Below, piece after piece: positions 7,746 through 15,716 of a stretch of DNA of 35,173 nucleotides. This stretch comes from Kiloniellaceae bacterium. Lineage in GTDB: Bacteria; Pseudomonadota; Alphaproteobacteria; Kiloniellales; J153. Numbering within the stretch: the first letter of the stretch is position 1; every line of letters begins with the position of its first letter. The DNA lies in NCBI GenBank assembly GCA_021776055.1, contig JAJFGP010000041.1:1-35173 (forward strand), read 5' to 3'. A program made the translations under genes and the position numbers. Under the pieces are notes generated by a model that ran no database searches, was not told the origin of the DNA, and worked only from the letters and a program-made list of their open reading frames with translations.

Positions 7746-8843
7746 TCAGTAACGGGCGAAGCCGGAGCGCAAGACACCGCGCAGGCTACCTTCGATCAGG
7801 TACTTTAAGCCGAAATAGGCGCCGATAAAAATGGAACCTAGCGCCAGCGGCGCGCTCAGGGACAAGGTCGACAGGCCGGTAATCCCCTGGCCGATGGTGC
7901 ATCCCATGGCCAGGACACCGCCGAAACCCATCATCGCCGCGCCGGCGAGATGGCGCAGCATTTCCTTCTCGTCGTCAAAGGCCTCCAGGCGAAAATCGCG
8001 CCGGCCTCGGCTGGCCAGAAAGGCACCGACGATCACACCGCCCACCGAGGCGATGCCGAAGTTGATGGTCGCGCCGCTGAAGGTCATGACATAGACCAGC
8101 GCCCGGCCCACGGGCGCGACGAAGGTAAAGGAAGCCAGGGCCGTGGGCTCGAAGGGATCGGCCCCGGCGACGCCGGTGGCAATCCAGCCGAAGGCGATCA
8201 GCAGGCCGATAATCGCGCCGCCCGCCACATCGCGTCGGCTGCGCCGAAAAGCCGGGTCCTTGAAGCAATAAAGCGCCAGGGCCGCGACCATGGCGGTGAC
8301 CAACAGGGCGCGGACCAGCGTGACATCGACGGCCAGCAGCCAGGCCAAGGCATCGGGAATGCCCTGATTGCCGATGCCGGACAACGCCGCGTTCGCTGCC
8401 TCGATGACATAGACCCGGCCCATCCCGGAAAGCCCGCGCAAGGTTGCGTAGGCGACAATGCCGAGCACCAGGAAATCGACCAGCGCCTTTAGATCGCCAC
8501 CGCCGAGGCGTACCATGGAGCCATAGGCGCAGGTGCCGACAAGGGCCATGCCGAAGCCGAAACAAAGCCCGCCGATGATGGCGCCGAGCCAGCCGAAATC
8601 GGGGACCAGGTAGATCGACTGATAGATATCGACGACCCCGGTCATGTGCAGGGTCTGGGTCGTCAATGTCGCGGTGGCAATGGCCAGCGCCCAGGCGCGT
8701 AGGCGCCGATGATCGGTGGTCAGGAAAGCATCCGCGATGGCGCCCAAGGTGCAGAACTGCATGGCGCGCGCGACGGCGCCCAAAACGATGCCGCCGGCAA
8801 AGCCGAGCAGCGCGACCAAGGTGGTTACGGGCAGACCGTCCAT
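7746..8843 (-). CDS. soxT: YeeE/YedE-family sulfur-compound permease (SoxT-type)
   Basis: The 365-residue multi-spanning membrane protein belongs to the YeeE/YedE (TsuA, sulf_transp) family, whose characterised members import thiosulfate. Conserved cysteines thought to pass thiosulfate along the channel are visible in MQFCTLGA (Cys31), LVGTCAYGS (Cys105) and MGCTIGQGITG near residue 310. Nine or more hydrophobic helices are evident. It starts 24 bases after the soxR stop on the same strand, the arrangement seen for soxT next to soxR in other sox clusters. The likely role is uptake of a sulfur compound that feeds sensing or assimilation. The symbol is by context and family, not by a close match. 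Confidence 0.87.
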   Translation of the reverse strand: MDGLPVTTLVALLGFAGGIVLGAVARAMQFCTLGAIADAFLTTDHRRLRAWALAIATATLTTQTLHMTGVVDIYQSIYLVPDFGWLGAIIGGLCFGFGMALVGTCAYGSMVRLGGGDLKALVDFLVLGIVAYATLRGLSGMGRVYVIEAANAALSGIGNQGIPDALAWLLAVDVTLVRALLVTAMVAALALYCFKDPAFRRSRRDVAGGAIIGLLIAFGWIATGVAGADPFEPTALASFTFVAPVGRALVYVMTFSGATINFGIASVGGVIVGAFLASRGRRDFRLEAFDDEKEMLRHLAGAAMMGFGGVLAMGCTIGQGITGLSTLSLSAPLALGSIFIGAYFGLKYLIEGSLRGVLRSGFARY

Positions 8844-8867
8844 TGAAGCCTGTCCATTGAGGCTACA

Positions 8868-9254
8868 TCAAACTCGCACGAGGGTCCGCTTGGCCGTAAC
8901 GCCCGCCTTGCCTTGCGTGCCGTTTGGCTCGCAAAACATCTCGTAGAGCAAGTCGATGACCCGGCGCACATCCGTGCTGGCCAGGGAGTAGTAAATAGTC
9001 TTGCCGTCGCGGCGGAAATTGACCAGATGATCGGCGCGCAGGCGGGCCAGTTGCTGGGAAACCGTCGGTTGGCGCAACGCCAGCAGGCTTTCCAACTCGG
9101 TCACCGACTTCTCACCCTCGGCCAACAGGCAGAGCAGCAACAGGCGATTCTCATTCGCGAACGCCTTGAGGAAATCGCTGGCCGCCTCGGCGCTATCCAT
9201 CATCGCCTTCATCTCGTCAGCCGAATCGATTTGCCGGTCGCCTGCTGCCATCAT
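8868..9254 (-). CDS. soxR: SoxR: ArsR-family repressor with persulfide-sensing cysteine pair
   Basis: From the preferred start the protein is 128 residues and shows the ArsR winged helix: SDFLKAFANENRLLLLCLL, then VTELESLLALRQPTVSQQLARLRADHLV (recognition helix) and the wing RRDGKTIYYSL. Cys42 and Cys108 fall at almost exactly the positions of the reactive pair in SqrR/BigR-type repressors (Cys41 and Cys107 in SqrR), which form polysulfide links and release DNA when reactive sulfur rises. The ATG at 9254 has GGAG seven bases upstream; an earlier ATG at 9299 has no such signal. It would repress the sox island through the AT-rich sites listed here, including one in front of itself. Confidence 0.92.
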   Translation of the reverse strand: MMAAGDRQIDSADEMKAMMDSAEAASDFLKAFANENRLLLLCLLAEGEKSVTELESLLALRQPTVSQQLARLRADHLVNFRRDGKTIYYSLASTDVRRVIDLLYEMFCEPNGTQGKAGVTAKRTLVRV

Positions 9255-9330
9255 TCTCGTGCTCCATTCGGGCGCCAAAACGCCAACCGCTCCAGCCACG
9301 CCAACGCGGCGCCCTGCTCGAACCGCCTGT

Positions 9331-9357
9331 ATTTATATCACAAACGGCGAATATGAT
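9331..9357. promoter_or_regulatory. Candidate SoxR operator A, upstream of soxR
   Basis: This AT-rich patch in GC-rich DNA reads ATTTATATCA, seven bases, then CGAATATGAT. Read on the minus strand it is ATCATATTCG...TGATATAAAT, matching the sox-island motif at 18157-18196 in elements and order. It lies 77 bases upstream of the soxR start, consistent with autoregulation of soxR-soxT. Confidence 0.6.
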
Positions 9358-9421
9358 GGCCTTCCGTGTTCCGCCTGTCAACCGAGGGCAGGTTGGCGAC
9401 CGGTGGCGAAAACCCAGGCCC

Positions 9422-9931
9422 TTAGAAGGCAATTTTGTCGGCAATCGCCTCGATTCCCGCGCGGGCACAGACATCGTCCGCGTCGCCGCCAGGGGCCCCG
9501 GAAACGCCGATCCCGCCAACGATGGAGCCGGCCGCCTCGACTGGTACCCCACCGCCGACCATCAGCGCATCGTTGACGAAGCGTATGTTCGTTATCGGTT
9601 GATCGGAGGTGGTGAGCTTGGCCAACTCCAAGGTATCGCTACGGAAGCTAATCGCGGTCCAAGCCTTGCGCCGCGCCGTATCCGGCGTATGCGGGCCGGC
9701 GAAGCGGTCGCGCAGCAGGATTTGCGGGGTACCGAACCGGTCGACCACGGAAACCGCCACTTGATAGCCGCTGTCCTGGCAGTTGCGCAGGGCTGCTTGG
9801 GCCATCTCCAAGGCCGTGGCCGGGCTGAGGACTTTGAACTCGATCAATGCCGGTTCCTCGGCGGCCGCGCCGCGTAGGGCAGCGAATGCTATGGCTGCCG
9901 TTAGAATGATCATCCGGTTGAGTCTCGCCAT
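9422..9931 (-). CDS. Exported GlcG/HbpS-like heme-binding protein
   Basis: The 169-residue protein has a signal peptide (about residues 1-24, cleavage after GAAA). A GlcG/HbpS (DUF336) domain follows: ALEMAQAALRNCQDSGYQVAVSVVDRFGTPQILLRDRFAGPHTPDTARRKAWTA, and near the end the family's GGGVPVE...VGGIGVSGAPGGDADDVCARAG. Related HbpS proteins bind heme and act in oxidative-stress sensing or heme handling; others of the family are uncharacterised. It follows soxS by 36 bases on the same strand, so it is probably expressed with soxF and soxS. The role in sulfur oxidation is unknown; heme delivery or binding for the periplasmic Sox cytochromes is one possibility (inference). Confidence 0.85.
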   Translation of the reverse strand: MARLNRMIILTAAIAFAALRGAAAEEPALIEFKVLSPATALEMAQAALRNCQDSGYQVAVSVVDRFGTPQILLRDRFAGPHTPDTARRKAWTAISFRSDTLELAKLTTSDQPITNIRFVNDALMVGGGVPVEAAGSIVGGIGVSGAPGGDADDVCARAGIEAIADKIAF

Positions 9932-9967
9932 GATGGACTTCCCTTCGTTTTCTCGGTTTCAGCCGGC

Positions 9968-10342
9968 CTACGAGCCGGCACCTGCGTCGGTCTTGCGCAG
10001 CAATTCGCCGAACAGACCCCAAAAGTGATCTTCCCCGGGGTAACCGATGATTCGCCCCATCTCCCGCCCGTCTTCAACGAGCACAAAGGTCGGCGTATAG
10101 ACGATACCTTCGATATGGCGGAGATCGGCGGGTCGTGGCGTATCCACATCGACCCGGCGTAAGGGCACGCGCTGCCCTTCCTCGGTCTTGTGGTAGATGA
10201 TCCCGACATCCCGGTTCCATGCCGCGCACCATGGGCAAGTTGCACTCTCGAACATAACCAGCTCGGCCGCGGCGACATTGATCGACATCAAGCCGATCAG
10301 CAGGCCGGCCAGAAGGGTGTTCATCCATCCACGGCGGATCAT
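9968..10342 (-). CDS. soxS: SoxS: periplasmic thioredoxin-like protein
   Basis: The 124-residue protein has an N-terminal signal or anchor (about residues 1-26, ending INVAAAE). A short thioredoxin fold with the active site SATCPWCAAW (Cys36 and Cys39) follows, and the cis-proline segment YTPTFVLVEDG lies further on. SoxS in Paracoccus keeps SoxY reduced and active with electrons delivered by the membrane protein SoxV, which is encoded at 15717-16460. The start codon overlaps the soxF stop (ATGA), so the two are translationally coupled. Confidence 0.9.
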   Translation of the reverse strand: MIRRGWMNTLLAGLLIGLMSINVAAAELVMFESATCPWCAAWNRDVGIIYHKTEEGQRVPLRRVDVDTPRPADLRHIEGIVYTPTFVLVEDGREMGRIIGYPGEDHFWGLFGELLRKTDAGAGS

Positions 10343-11610
10343 CCGAACATCTCCTGGCTCATTTTGGCGTACCAGTCCTCGGCCTCCTGCGCGGTGGCGG
10401 CGCGCTCGGCGTTGCTTTCATCGGGCCCGCTGATAAAGCCGTCGTGTTCGTCGAAACCAACATCGCCGGGCCCATAGCGGCCCCCGACCTTCACGGCGTT
10501 GCCGCTGGCGATCAGGCTCCAGCAGGCGTTGCTAAGCAGATTAGTATCGGCAGTGGTGCCCGTCAGCGCGGCGCGCACGGCGGCGGCGCACAGCTTGCCT
10601 TGTTCGCTGGCGGCAAAGGCGGCTTTGGGCATATGGCCGGCATCGATGGCATCGCCGAGCACGTGAATATCCGGCTGCAACCGCGAGGCCAAGGTATGCG
10701 GATCAACCGGGCACCAGCCGCTCTCATCGGCCAGACCGGCGCGTTGGGCGATGTCACCGGCGCGTTGCGGCGGGATGATGTTGGCCACGGCCGGGCGAAA
10801 GGTCTCACCGTCGCTCATAACGGTGCCGACTTGCGCGTCCACCGCCACCAAGCCGCCCGTGAACTCGGCCGGCAGCCATTCGATCATATCGGGATAGAAG
10901 CGCTGCCAGCCGTCCTCGAAAAGCTTCTGTTTCGCGAACGAATCCTTGGCATCCAGAATCACGACTTTCGAGCGCGGCTTGTGCTGTTTTAGGTATTGCG
11001 CCACCAGGCTGGCGCGCTCGTAGGGGCCGGGTGGGCAGCGATAGGGCAACGCCGGTGGAGCGATCAGCACCAGGCCACCATCCTCCATGGCCGCGATCTG
11101 TCGCCGCAAAAGGCGCATCTGCGCGCCGCCATGCCAGGCATGCGGCATGGTCTGTGCCGTGGTTTCGTCATAGCCGTCGATGGCATCAATGCGGAAGGCG
11201 ATGCCGGGCGACACAATAAGCCGGTCGTAGGCCAAGGTGCCGCCGCTTTGCAATGTCACCTGATGGCGCGCCGTATCCACGTCGATCGCCCGGTCATGCA
11301 TCAGACGGAGGCGGTCGTCGGCGCCCACGCGATCGTAGGTATGGGTAATCGACTCAAGCGACCGAAGGCCGCCGATGTAGTGGTTGGCGAAGTAGCAGGT
11401 GGTATAGCGCGCCGCCGCCTCGACCAATGTGACATCGATCCCGGGCGCATCCTTGGCCAAGCGCCGAGCCACCGTGAGGCCACCGGGTCCGCCACCGATG
11501 ACCACCACGCGCGCCTTGGCGGCACGCACGAGCGACGGACTGGCAACGGCCGCGATCGCTGCGGCGCCCGCCAGATGCGCAAAAGTCCGCCGTGTCAGTT
11601 TCGCTGTCAT
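10339..11610 (-). CDS. soxF: SoxF: flavocytochrome c sulfide dehydrogenase flavoprotein subunit
   Basis: The 423-residue protein begins with a twin-arginine signal (KLTRRTFAHLAGAAA), then the FAD-binding segment ARVVVIGGGPGGLTVARRL. Cys72 in the TTCYFANHYIGG stretch and a second cysteine in YRCPPGPYERAS correspond to the redox-active disulfide of FCSD flavoproteins. These periplasmic enzymes oxidise sulfide and pass electrons to a cytochrome subunit (SoxE/FccA). No soxE is present in this window, so the partner is elsewhere or another c-type cytochrome serves. ATG 11610 is chosen because it gives a proper Tat leader; an in-frame ATG at 11646 would add 12 residues. It is divergent from soxX across operator B. 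Confidence 0.93.
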   Translation of the reverse strand: MTAKLTRRTFAHLAGAAAIAAVASPSLVRAAKARVVVIGGGPGGLTVARRLAKDAPGIDVTLVEAAARYTTCYFANHYIGGLRSLESITHTYDRVGADDRLRLMHDRAIDVDTARHQVTLQSGGTLAYDRLIVSPGIAFRIDAIDGYDETTAQTMPHAWHGGAQMRLLRRQIAAMEDGGLVLIAPPALPYRCPPGPYERASLVAQYLKQHKPRSKVVILDAKDSFAKQKLFEDGWQRFYPDMIEWLPAEFTGGLVAVDAQVGTVMSDGETFRPAVANIIPPQRAGDIAQRAGLADESGWCPVDPHTLASRLQPDIHVLGDAIDAGHMPKAAFAASEQGKLCAAAVRAALTGTTADTNLLSNACWSLIASGNAVKVGGRYGPGDVGFDEHDGFISGPDESNAERAATAQEAEDWYAKMSQEMFG

Positions 11611-11646
11611 GTGCCGGTTCGGCCACCGTGAAACACATTGAAACAC

Positions 11647-11682
11647 ATTCGCACTTGATATTTTATAAAATCCGAATATGAT
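11647..11682. promoter_or_regulatory. Candidate SoxR operator B, between soxF and soxX
   Basis: The site reads ATTC-N3-CTTGATAT-N11-CGAATATGAT and sits in the 187-base space between divergent soxF and soxX. Operator D upstream of soxC has exactly the same elements and the same spacing. The surrounding bases are strongly AT-rich against a GC-rich background. Control of both directions by SoxR is inferred. Confidence 0.7.
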
Positions 11683-11797
11683 TTTACAGTCAAGCTAGGT
11701 AATTTCAGGGTAACGCATGGCTTGGCACAAGGCTCTAAACCATAACAGACGGCTGACAAACAGCCGTTGAAAACCGGAAACGGGGGAGGAGACAAAG

Positions 11798-12268
11798 GTG
11801 GCTTGGCGTTTGCACTCATCGCTTCGTGTCGTGCTTAGTGCCGCGATCTTCGCCGCGTTGCCACTGGCCGTGGCGGCGGAGGAGTTGGTGGCCTACAAGA
11901 TCACGAACAAAACCAGCATCGAAAATTCCCTCACGGGTAAGCCCGGCGACCCGGTGAACGGGCGCAAGGTGGCGATCAATCGCAAGCAGGGCAACTGCCT
12001 GGCTTGCCATGCATTACCGGTCCCGGAACAACCGTTTCATGGCGAGGTCGGACCCGATCTCTCGGCCGCCGGCAGTACCTTGAGCGAAGGCGCGATCCGA
12101 CTGCGCATCGTCAATCCCAAGGCCGTGAATCCGGATACCTTTATGCCGGCCTTCTACCGAAACGACGGCTTTACCCGGGTGGCCAAGAAGTTCCAGGGCA
12201 AAACGATCCTCAGCGCCGAACAGGTCGAGGATGTTGTCGCCTATCTGATGACGCTGAAGGGCAACTAG
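11798..12268 (+). CDS. soxX: SoxX: c-type cytochrome subunit of SoxAX
   Basis: The 156-residue protein starts at GTG with GGGGAGGAG upstream. A signal peptide (about 1-27) precedes a single heme motif CLACH at residues 67-71, with Met116 in TFMPAFYR the likely axial ligand. SoxX is the small monoheme subunit that pairs with SoxA to couple thiosulfate oxidatively to the SoxY cysteine. It heads the run soxX-Y-Z-A-B-V, behind operator B. Confidence 0.96.
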   Translation: MAWRLHSSLRVVLSAAIFAALPLAVAAEELVAYKITNKTSIENSLTGKPGDPVNGRKVAINRKQGNCLACHALPVPEQPFHGEVGPDLSAAGSTLSEGAIRLRIVNPKAVNPDTFMPAFYRNDGFTRVAKKFQGKTILSAEQVEDVVAYLMTLKGN

Positions 12269-12320
12269 GCGTCAGACCAGGAGGGGGTTGCACCGCTCCC
12301 AAGGACCAAAGGTCAGGAAC

Positions 12321-12800
12321 ATGAACACAACGAAACACAGCACGAAATTGAACCGCCGGGAGATTCTTTTCTCCCTGGGGGCCGGAAGCATGGCCTTGGT
12401 GACTCTCACCATGCTGCCCGGGCTCGCGCGCGCGGATAAGACCGCGGCCGATGCGGAGATCAAGAAAATCCTCGGCGGCAAAACCGCGCAGGACGGGCGC
12501 GTCACCCTGGATGTCCCGCAGATCGCCGAGAACGGCAACACGGTACAGCTAGAGGTCGCGGTGGATAGCCCCATGACCGAAAAGGATTACGTCAAGGCAG
12601 TCCACGTCTTCGCCGACGGCAATCCGGTGCCGAACGTGGCTTCGTTCCACTTCACGCCAGCGTCCGGAAAAGCGGTGGCGGCGACGCGCATGCGTTTGGC
12701 GAAGACCCAGAACGTGATCGCGCTGGCGGAAATGAGCGACGGCAGCATCTATTCGACCCAGGCCGCGGTGAAAGTCACCATCGGCGGCTGTGGCGGGTAA
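12321..12800 (+). CDS. soxY: SoxY: sulfur-carrier protein
   Basis: The 159-residue protein has a twin-arginine leader (KLNRREILFSLGAGS) and ends KVTIGGCGG. Cys157 in the C-terminal GGCGG is the swinging-arm residue that covalently carries sulfur intermediates through the Sox cycle. The ATG at 12321 follows AGGAAC; the in-frame ATG at 12288 would place 11 unrelated residues before the Tat signal and is less likely. It is exported as a SoxYZ complex with the next gene product, 12 bases downstream. Confidence 0.97.
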   Translation: MNTTKHSTKLNRREILFSLGAGSMALVTLTMLPGLARADKTAADAEIKKILGGKTAQDGRVTLDVPQIAENGNTVQLEVAVDSPMTEKDYVKAVHVFADGNPVPNVASFHFTPASGKAVAATRMRLAKTQNVIALAEMSDGSIYSTQAAVKVTIGGCGG

Positions 12801-12812
12801 GGAGTAAGGGCA

Positions 12813-13142
12813 ATGGCGAAGTCAAAACCGCGCATCAAGCTACCCGCGAAGGCGGCAAAGGGTGAGATCATTCAGATCAAGACTCTGATCTCGCACAAGA
12901 TGGAATCGGGTCAGCGCAAGGACAAGAAAACCGGCGAAAAGATTCCACGCCAGATCATCAACAAGTTCGTCTGCACCTTCAAAGGCAAGGAAGTGTTCAG
13001 TGCCGATTGGCACGGCGCGATCTCGGCCAACCCGTACATGTCGTTTTATACGGTGGCGACGGAAAGCGGTGCCTACGAGTTCACCTGGACCGACGATGAC
13101 GGGTCCGTCTATTCGAAGAGTGCAAAGATCGCGGTAAGCTGA
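12813..13142 (+). CDS. soxZ: SoxZ: partner of SoxY
   Basis: The 109-residue protein is the full SoxZ immunoglobulin-like domain: IKLPAKAAKGEIIQIKTLISHKMESG at the start and ANPYMSFYTVATESGAYEFTWTDDDGSVYSKSAKIAVS at the end. It has no signal peptide, as expected, since it is co-exported with Tat-targeted SoxY. It holds SoxY and helps present the carrier arm to SoxAX, SoxB and SoxCD. AAGGAGTAAGG lies just upstream of the start. Confidence 0.97.
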   Translation: MAKSKPRIKLPAKAAKGEIIQIKTLISHKMESGQRKDKKTGEKIPRQIINKFVCTFKGKEVFSADWHGAISANPYMSFYTVATESGAYEFTWTDDDGSVYSKSAKIAVS

Positions 13143-13181
13143 GCGGAAGAAAAGAAACCAAATCCAAAGGGAGGCGATGCC

Positions 13182-13985
13182 ATGCGGCGAGGCATTTTGG
13201 CGGCGGCATTGGGACTAGGGCTTAGCGCGGTGTTGGCCGGACCGGCCATGACCGAGCAATCGCAGTGGGGCCCCTATCAAGTGGGCGATGTGCGCAGCGG
13301 TTATACCTACGCTGCCGGGGAAACCCGAGACATGCAGGACGACGATTTCGTCAACCCGGCCATGCTGTGGGTCGATAGCGGGGCCGAGCTGTGGGAAACG
13401 GTCGACGGCGCCGCCGGTAAATCCTGCGCCAGTTGTCACGGCGATGCGGCCGAGTCCATGGCGGAGGCCGGGACCAAGTTTCCGGTCTACTTCGAGCCGT
13501 CGGGCAAGATGATGAACCTGGAGCAACGCATCAACTTCTGCCGCACCGAGAACATGAAGGCGGATGCGTTCAAATGGGAGGGGCAGGAGCTGCTCAGGTT
13601 GACGACGTTCGTGCGCAATCAATCGCGCGGTAAGCCGATGAACGTCAAGATCGATGGCCCGGCCGCGCCCTTCTATGCGAAGGGCAAGGAATTTTACGAG
13701 ACGCGGCGTGGCCAACTCGACATGGCGTGCTCCAGTTGTCACGTGGATAACGCCGGTAACATGCTGCGGGCCAACCTGCTGAGTCAGGGCATGAGCAATG
13801 GCTTCCCCACCTACCGCCTGAAATGGCAAGGGGTGGGCTCGCTGCACCGGCGCTTCCGTGGCTGCAACAAGCAGGTTCGGGCGCAACCCTATGACTATGG
13901 GTCCGAGGAGTACGTGAACCTGGAGCTTTATCTGGCCGACCGGGCGCGCAGCTTGCCTGTTGAGGCGCCGGCGGTACGCAACTAA
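13182..13985 (+). CDS. soxA: SoxA: diheme cytochrome subunit of SoxAX
   Basis: The 267-residue protein has an N-terminal signal (to about residue 24) and two heme motifs, CASCH at 82-86 and CSSCH at 183-187, so it is the diheme type. Cys120 in INFCRTENM fits the known heme-1 axial cysteine, and Cys228 in RRFRGCNKQVR is the catalytic cysteine ligand (persulfidated in studied enzymes). With SoxX it catalyses formation of the SoxY-thiosulfonate. GGGAGG sits seven bases upstream of the ATG. Confidence 0.97.
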   Translation: MRRGILAAALGLGLSAVLAGPAMTEQSQWGPYQVGDVRSGYTYAAGETRDMQDDDFVNPAMLWVDSGAELWETVDGAAGKSCASCHGDAAESMAEAGTKFPVYFEPSGKMMNLEQRINFCRTENMKADAFKWEGQELLRLTTFVRNQSRGKPMNVKIDGPAAPFYAKGKEFYETRRGQLDMACSSCHVDNAGNMLRANLLSQGMSNGFPTYRLKWQGVGSLHRRFRGCNKQVRAQPYDYGSEEYVNLELYLADRARSLPVEAPAVRN

Positions 13986-14006
13986 CAAACTTGCCGAGGG
14001 CGGGCG

Positions 14007-15695
14007 ATGTTCAGCCGGCGTGACTTTCTACAGGTGACGGCGGCAACGGCGGCGCTGACCGGGGCGCTCGGTCAAATGGCGCGTGCCGCGGCGCGGCAGG
14101 CGATTTCTCAGGACGATCTGCTGCGCTTCGATGCCCTGGGCCAGGTCACGCTGCTGCACATGACCGATCTGCACGCCCAATTGATGCCGATCTATTTCCG
14201 CGAACCGTCGATCAACGTGGGTGTCGGCGCGGCACGCGGCCTGCCGCCGCATCTCACCGGCAAGGCGTTGCTCGATGCCTTCGCTGTCTCCGCCGATACG
14301 CCCGAGGCCTATGCCCTAAGCAGTGAGGACTTCACCGCCCTCGCCAAGACGTATGGCCGGGTCGGCGGCCTCGACCGCCTGGCCACCCTGGTGCGGGCAA
14401 TTCGCGCCGAGCGGCCGGGAAACACCCTGTTTCTGGACGGTGGCGATACCTGGCAGGGGTCGTACACCTCGTTGGTCAGCACTGGGGCCGATATGGTCGA
14501 GGTGATGAACGTCCTGCGCCCCGATGCCATGACCGCTCATTGGGAATTCACTTACGGTACCGACCGGGTGAAAGAACTGGTGGACCAACTCGCCTTTCCC
14601 TTCCTGGCCGGCAACGTGCGCGATACGGAATGGGACGAGGAGGTCTTCGAGGCAACGGCGACCTTCGAACGCGGCGGCGTCAAGATCGCCGTCATCGGTC
14701 AGGCGTTTCCGTACACGCCGGTTGCCAACCCGCGTTATCTGATCCCCACCTGGTCTTTCGGTATTCAAGAATCGCTAATCGCCGAACGGGTCGCCGCGGC
14801 GCGCGCCGACGGTGCTGAACTGGTGGTCTTGCTCAGCCACAACGGCTTCGATGTGGACCGCAAGTTGGCGGCTCGGGTGGATGGTATCGATGTGATTCTG
14901 ACGGGCCATACGCACGATGCCCTGCCGGTGGCGGTTACGGTCAATAAGACCTTGCTGATTGCGTCCGGCTCGCACGGCAAATTCCTCTCGCGTCTCGATC
15001 TCGAGATCAAGGACGGGGCCGTGGCCGACTACCGCTATCGCCTGATCCCGATCCTCACCGATGCCATCGCGCCCGATCCCGAGATCGCGGCCCTGGTGGA
15101 AAAGATTCGCGCGCCGCACGCCGCCGAGCTATCACGGGTGCTCGGCCAAAGCGAAAGCCTGCTTTACCGGCGCGGCAATTTCAACGGCACCTTCGACGAT
15201 CTTATCTGTCAAGCGCTGTTGCAGGAACGCGATGCCCAGATCGCCTTATCGCCGGGTTTCCGCTGGGGCGCCACGCTGTTGCCGGGGCAGGATATTACGG
15301 TGGAGGATGTCTACAACCAGACCGCCATCACCTACGCCAACACCTATCGTAACGAGTTCACCGGAACCTTCCTGAAAGAGGTGCTGGAGGATGTGGCCGA
15401 CAACCTCTTCAACCCCGACCCCTACTACCAGCAGGGCGGCGACATGGTGCGAGTCGGCGGCCTCGGCTATACCATCGATATTGGCAAGCCTATCGGCCAG
15501 CGCATTTCGGATCTGACCTTGCTCGCCGATGGCTCGCGCATCGAGGCCGAAAAAAACTACGTGGTTGCCGGTTGGGCCTCGGTCAACGAGGGAACTGACG
15601 GCCCGCCGATCTACGATTTGGTCTCCCGCTATATCCAGGCGCAAAAAGTCATCCGCATCGACGATAAGCCGGCGATCAAAGTCCTGGGCGCCTAG
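14007..15695 (+). CDS. soxB: SoxB: thiosulfohydrolase
   Basis: The 562-residue protein has a Tat leader (FSRRDFLQVTAATAALTG), then the metallophosphoesterase fold with dimanganese ligands in LLHMTDLHAQ (Asp54, His56), FLDGGDTWQGS, AHWEFTYG, VLLSHNGFD and ILTGHTHDALP. The C-terminal 5'-nucleotidase-like domain is complete. SoxB releases sulfate hydrolytically from the SoxY-bound intermediate. Length and order match the family throughout. It follows soxA by 21 bases and precedes soxV by 21. Confidence 0.97.
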   Translation: MFSRRDFLQVTAATAALTGALGQMARAAARQAISQDDLLRFDALGQVTLLHMTDLHAQLMPIYFREPSINVGVGAARGLPPHLTGKALLDAFAVSADTPEAYALSSEDFTALAKTYGRVGGLDRLATLVRAIRAERPGNTLFLDGGDTWQGSYTSLVSTGADMVEVMNVLRPDAMTAHWEFTYGTDRVKELVDQLAFPFLAGNVRDTEWDEEVFEATATFERGGVKIAVIGQAFPYTPVANPRYLIPTWSFGIQESLIAERVAAARADGAELVVLLSHNGFDVDRKLAARVDGIDVILTGHTHDALPVAVTVNKTLLIASGSHGKFLSRLDLEIKDGAVADYRYRLIPILTDAIAPDPEIAALVEKIRAPHAAELSRVLGQSESLLYRRGNFNGTFDDLICQALLQERDAQIALSPGFRWGATLLPGQDITVEDVYNQTAITYANTYRNEFTGTFLKEVLEDVADNLFNPDPYYQQGGDMVRVGGLGYTIDIGKPIGQRISDLTLLADGSRIEAEKNYVVAGWASVNEGTDGPPIYDLVSRYIQAQKVIRIDDKPAIKVLGA

Positions 15696-15716
15696 GCCTA
15701 GGCCAGGACAACACGA

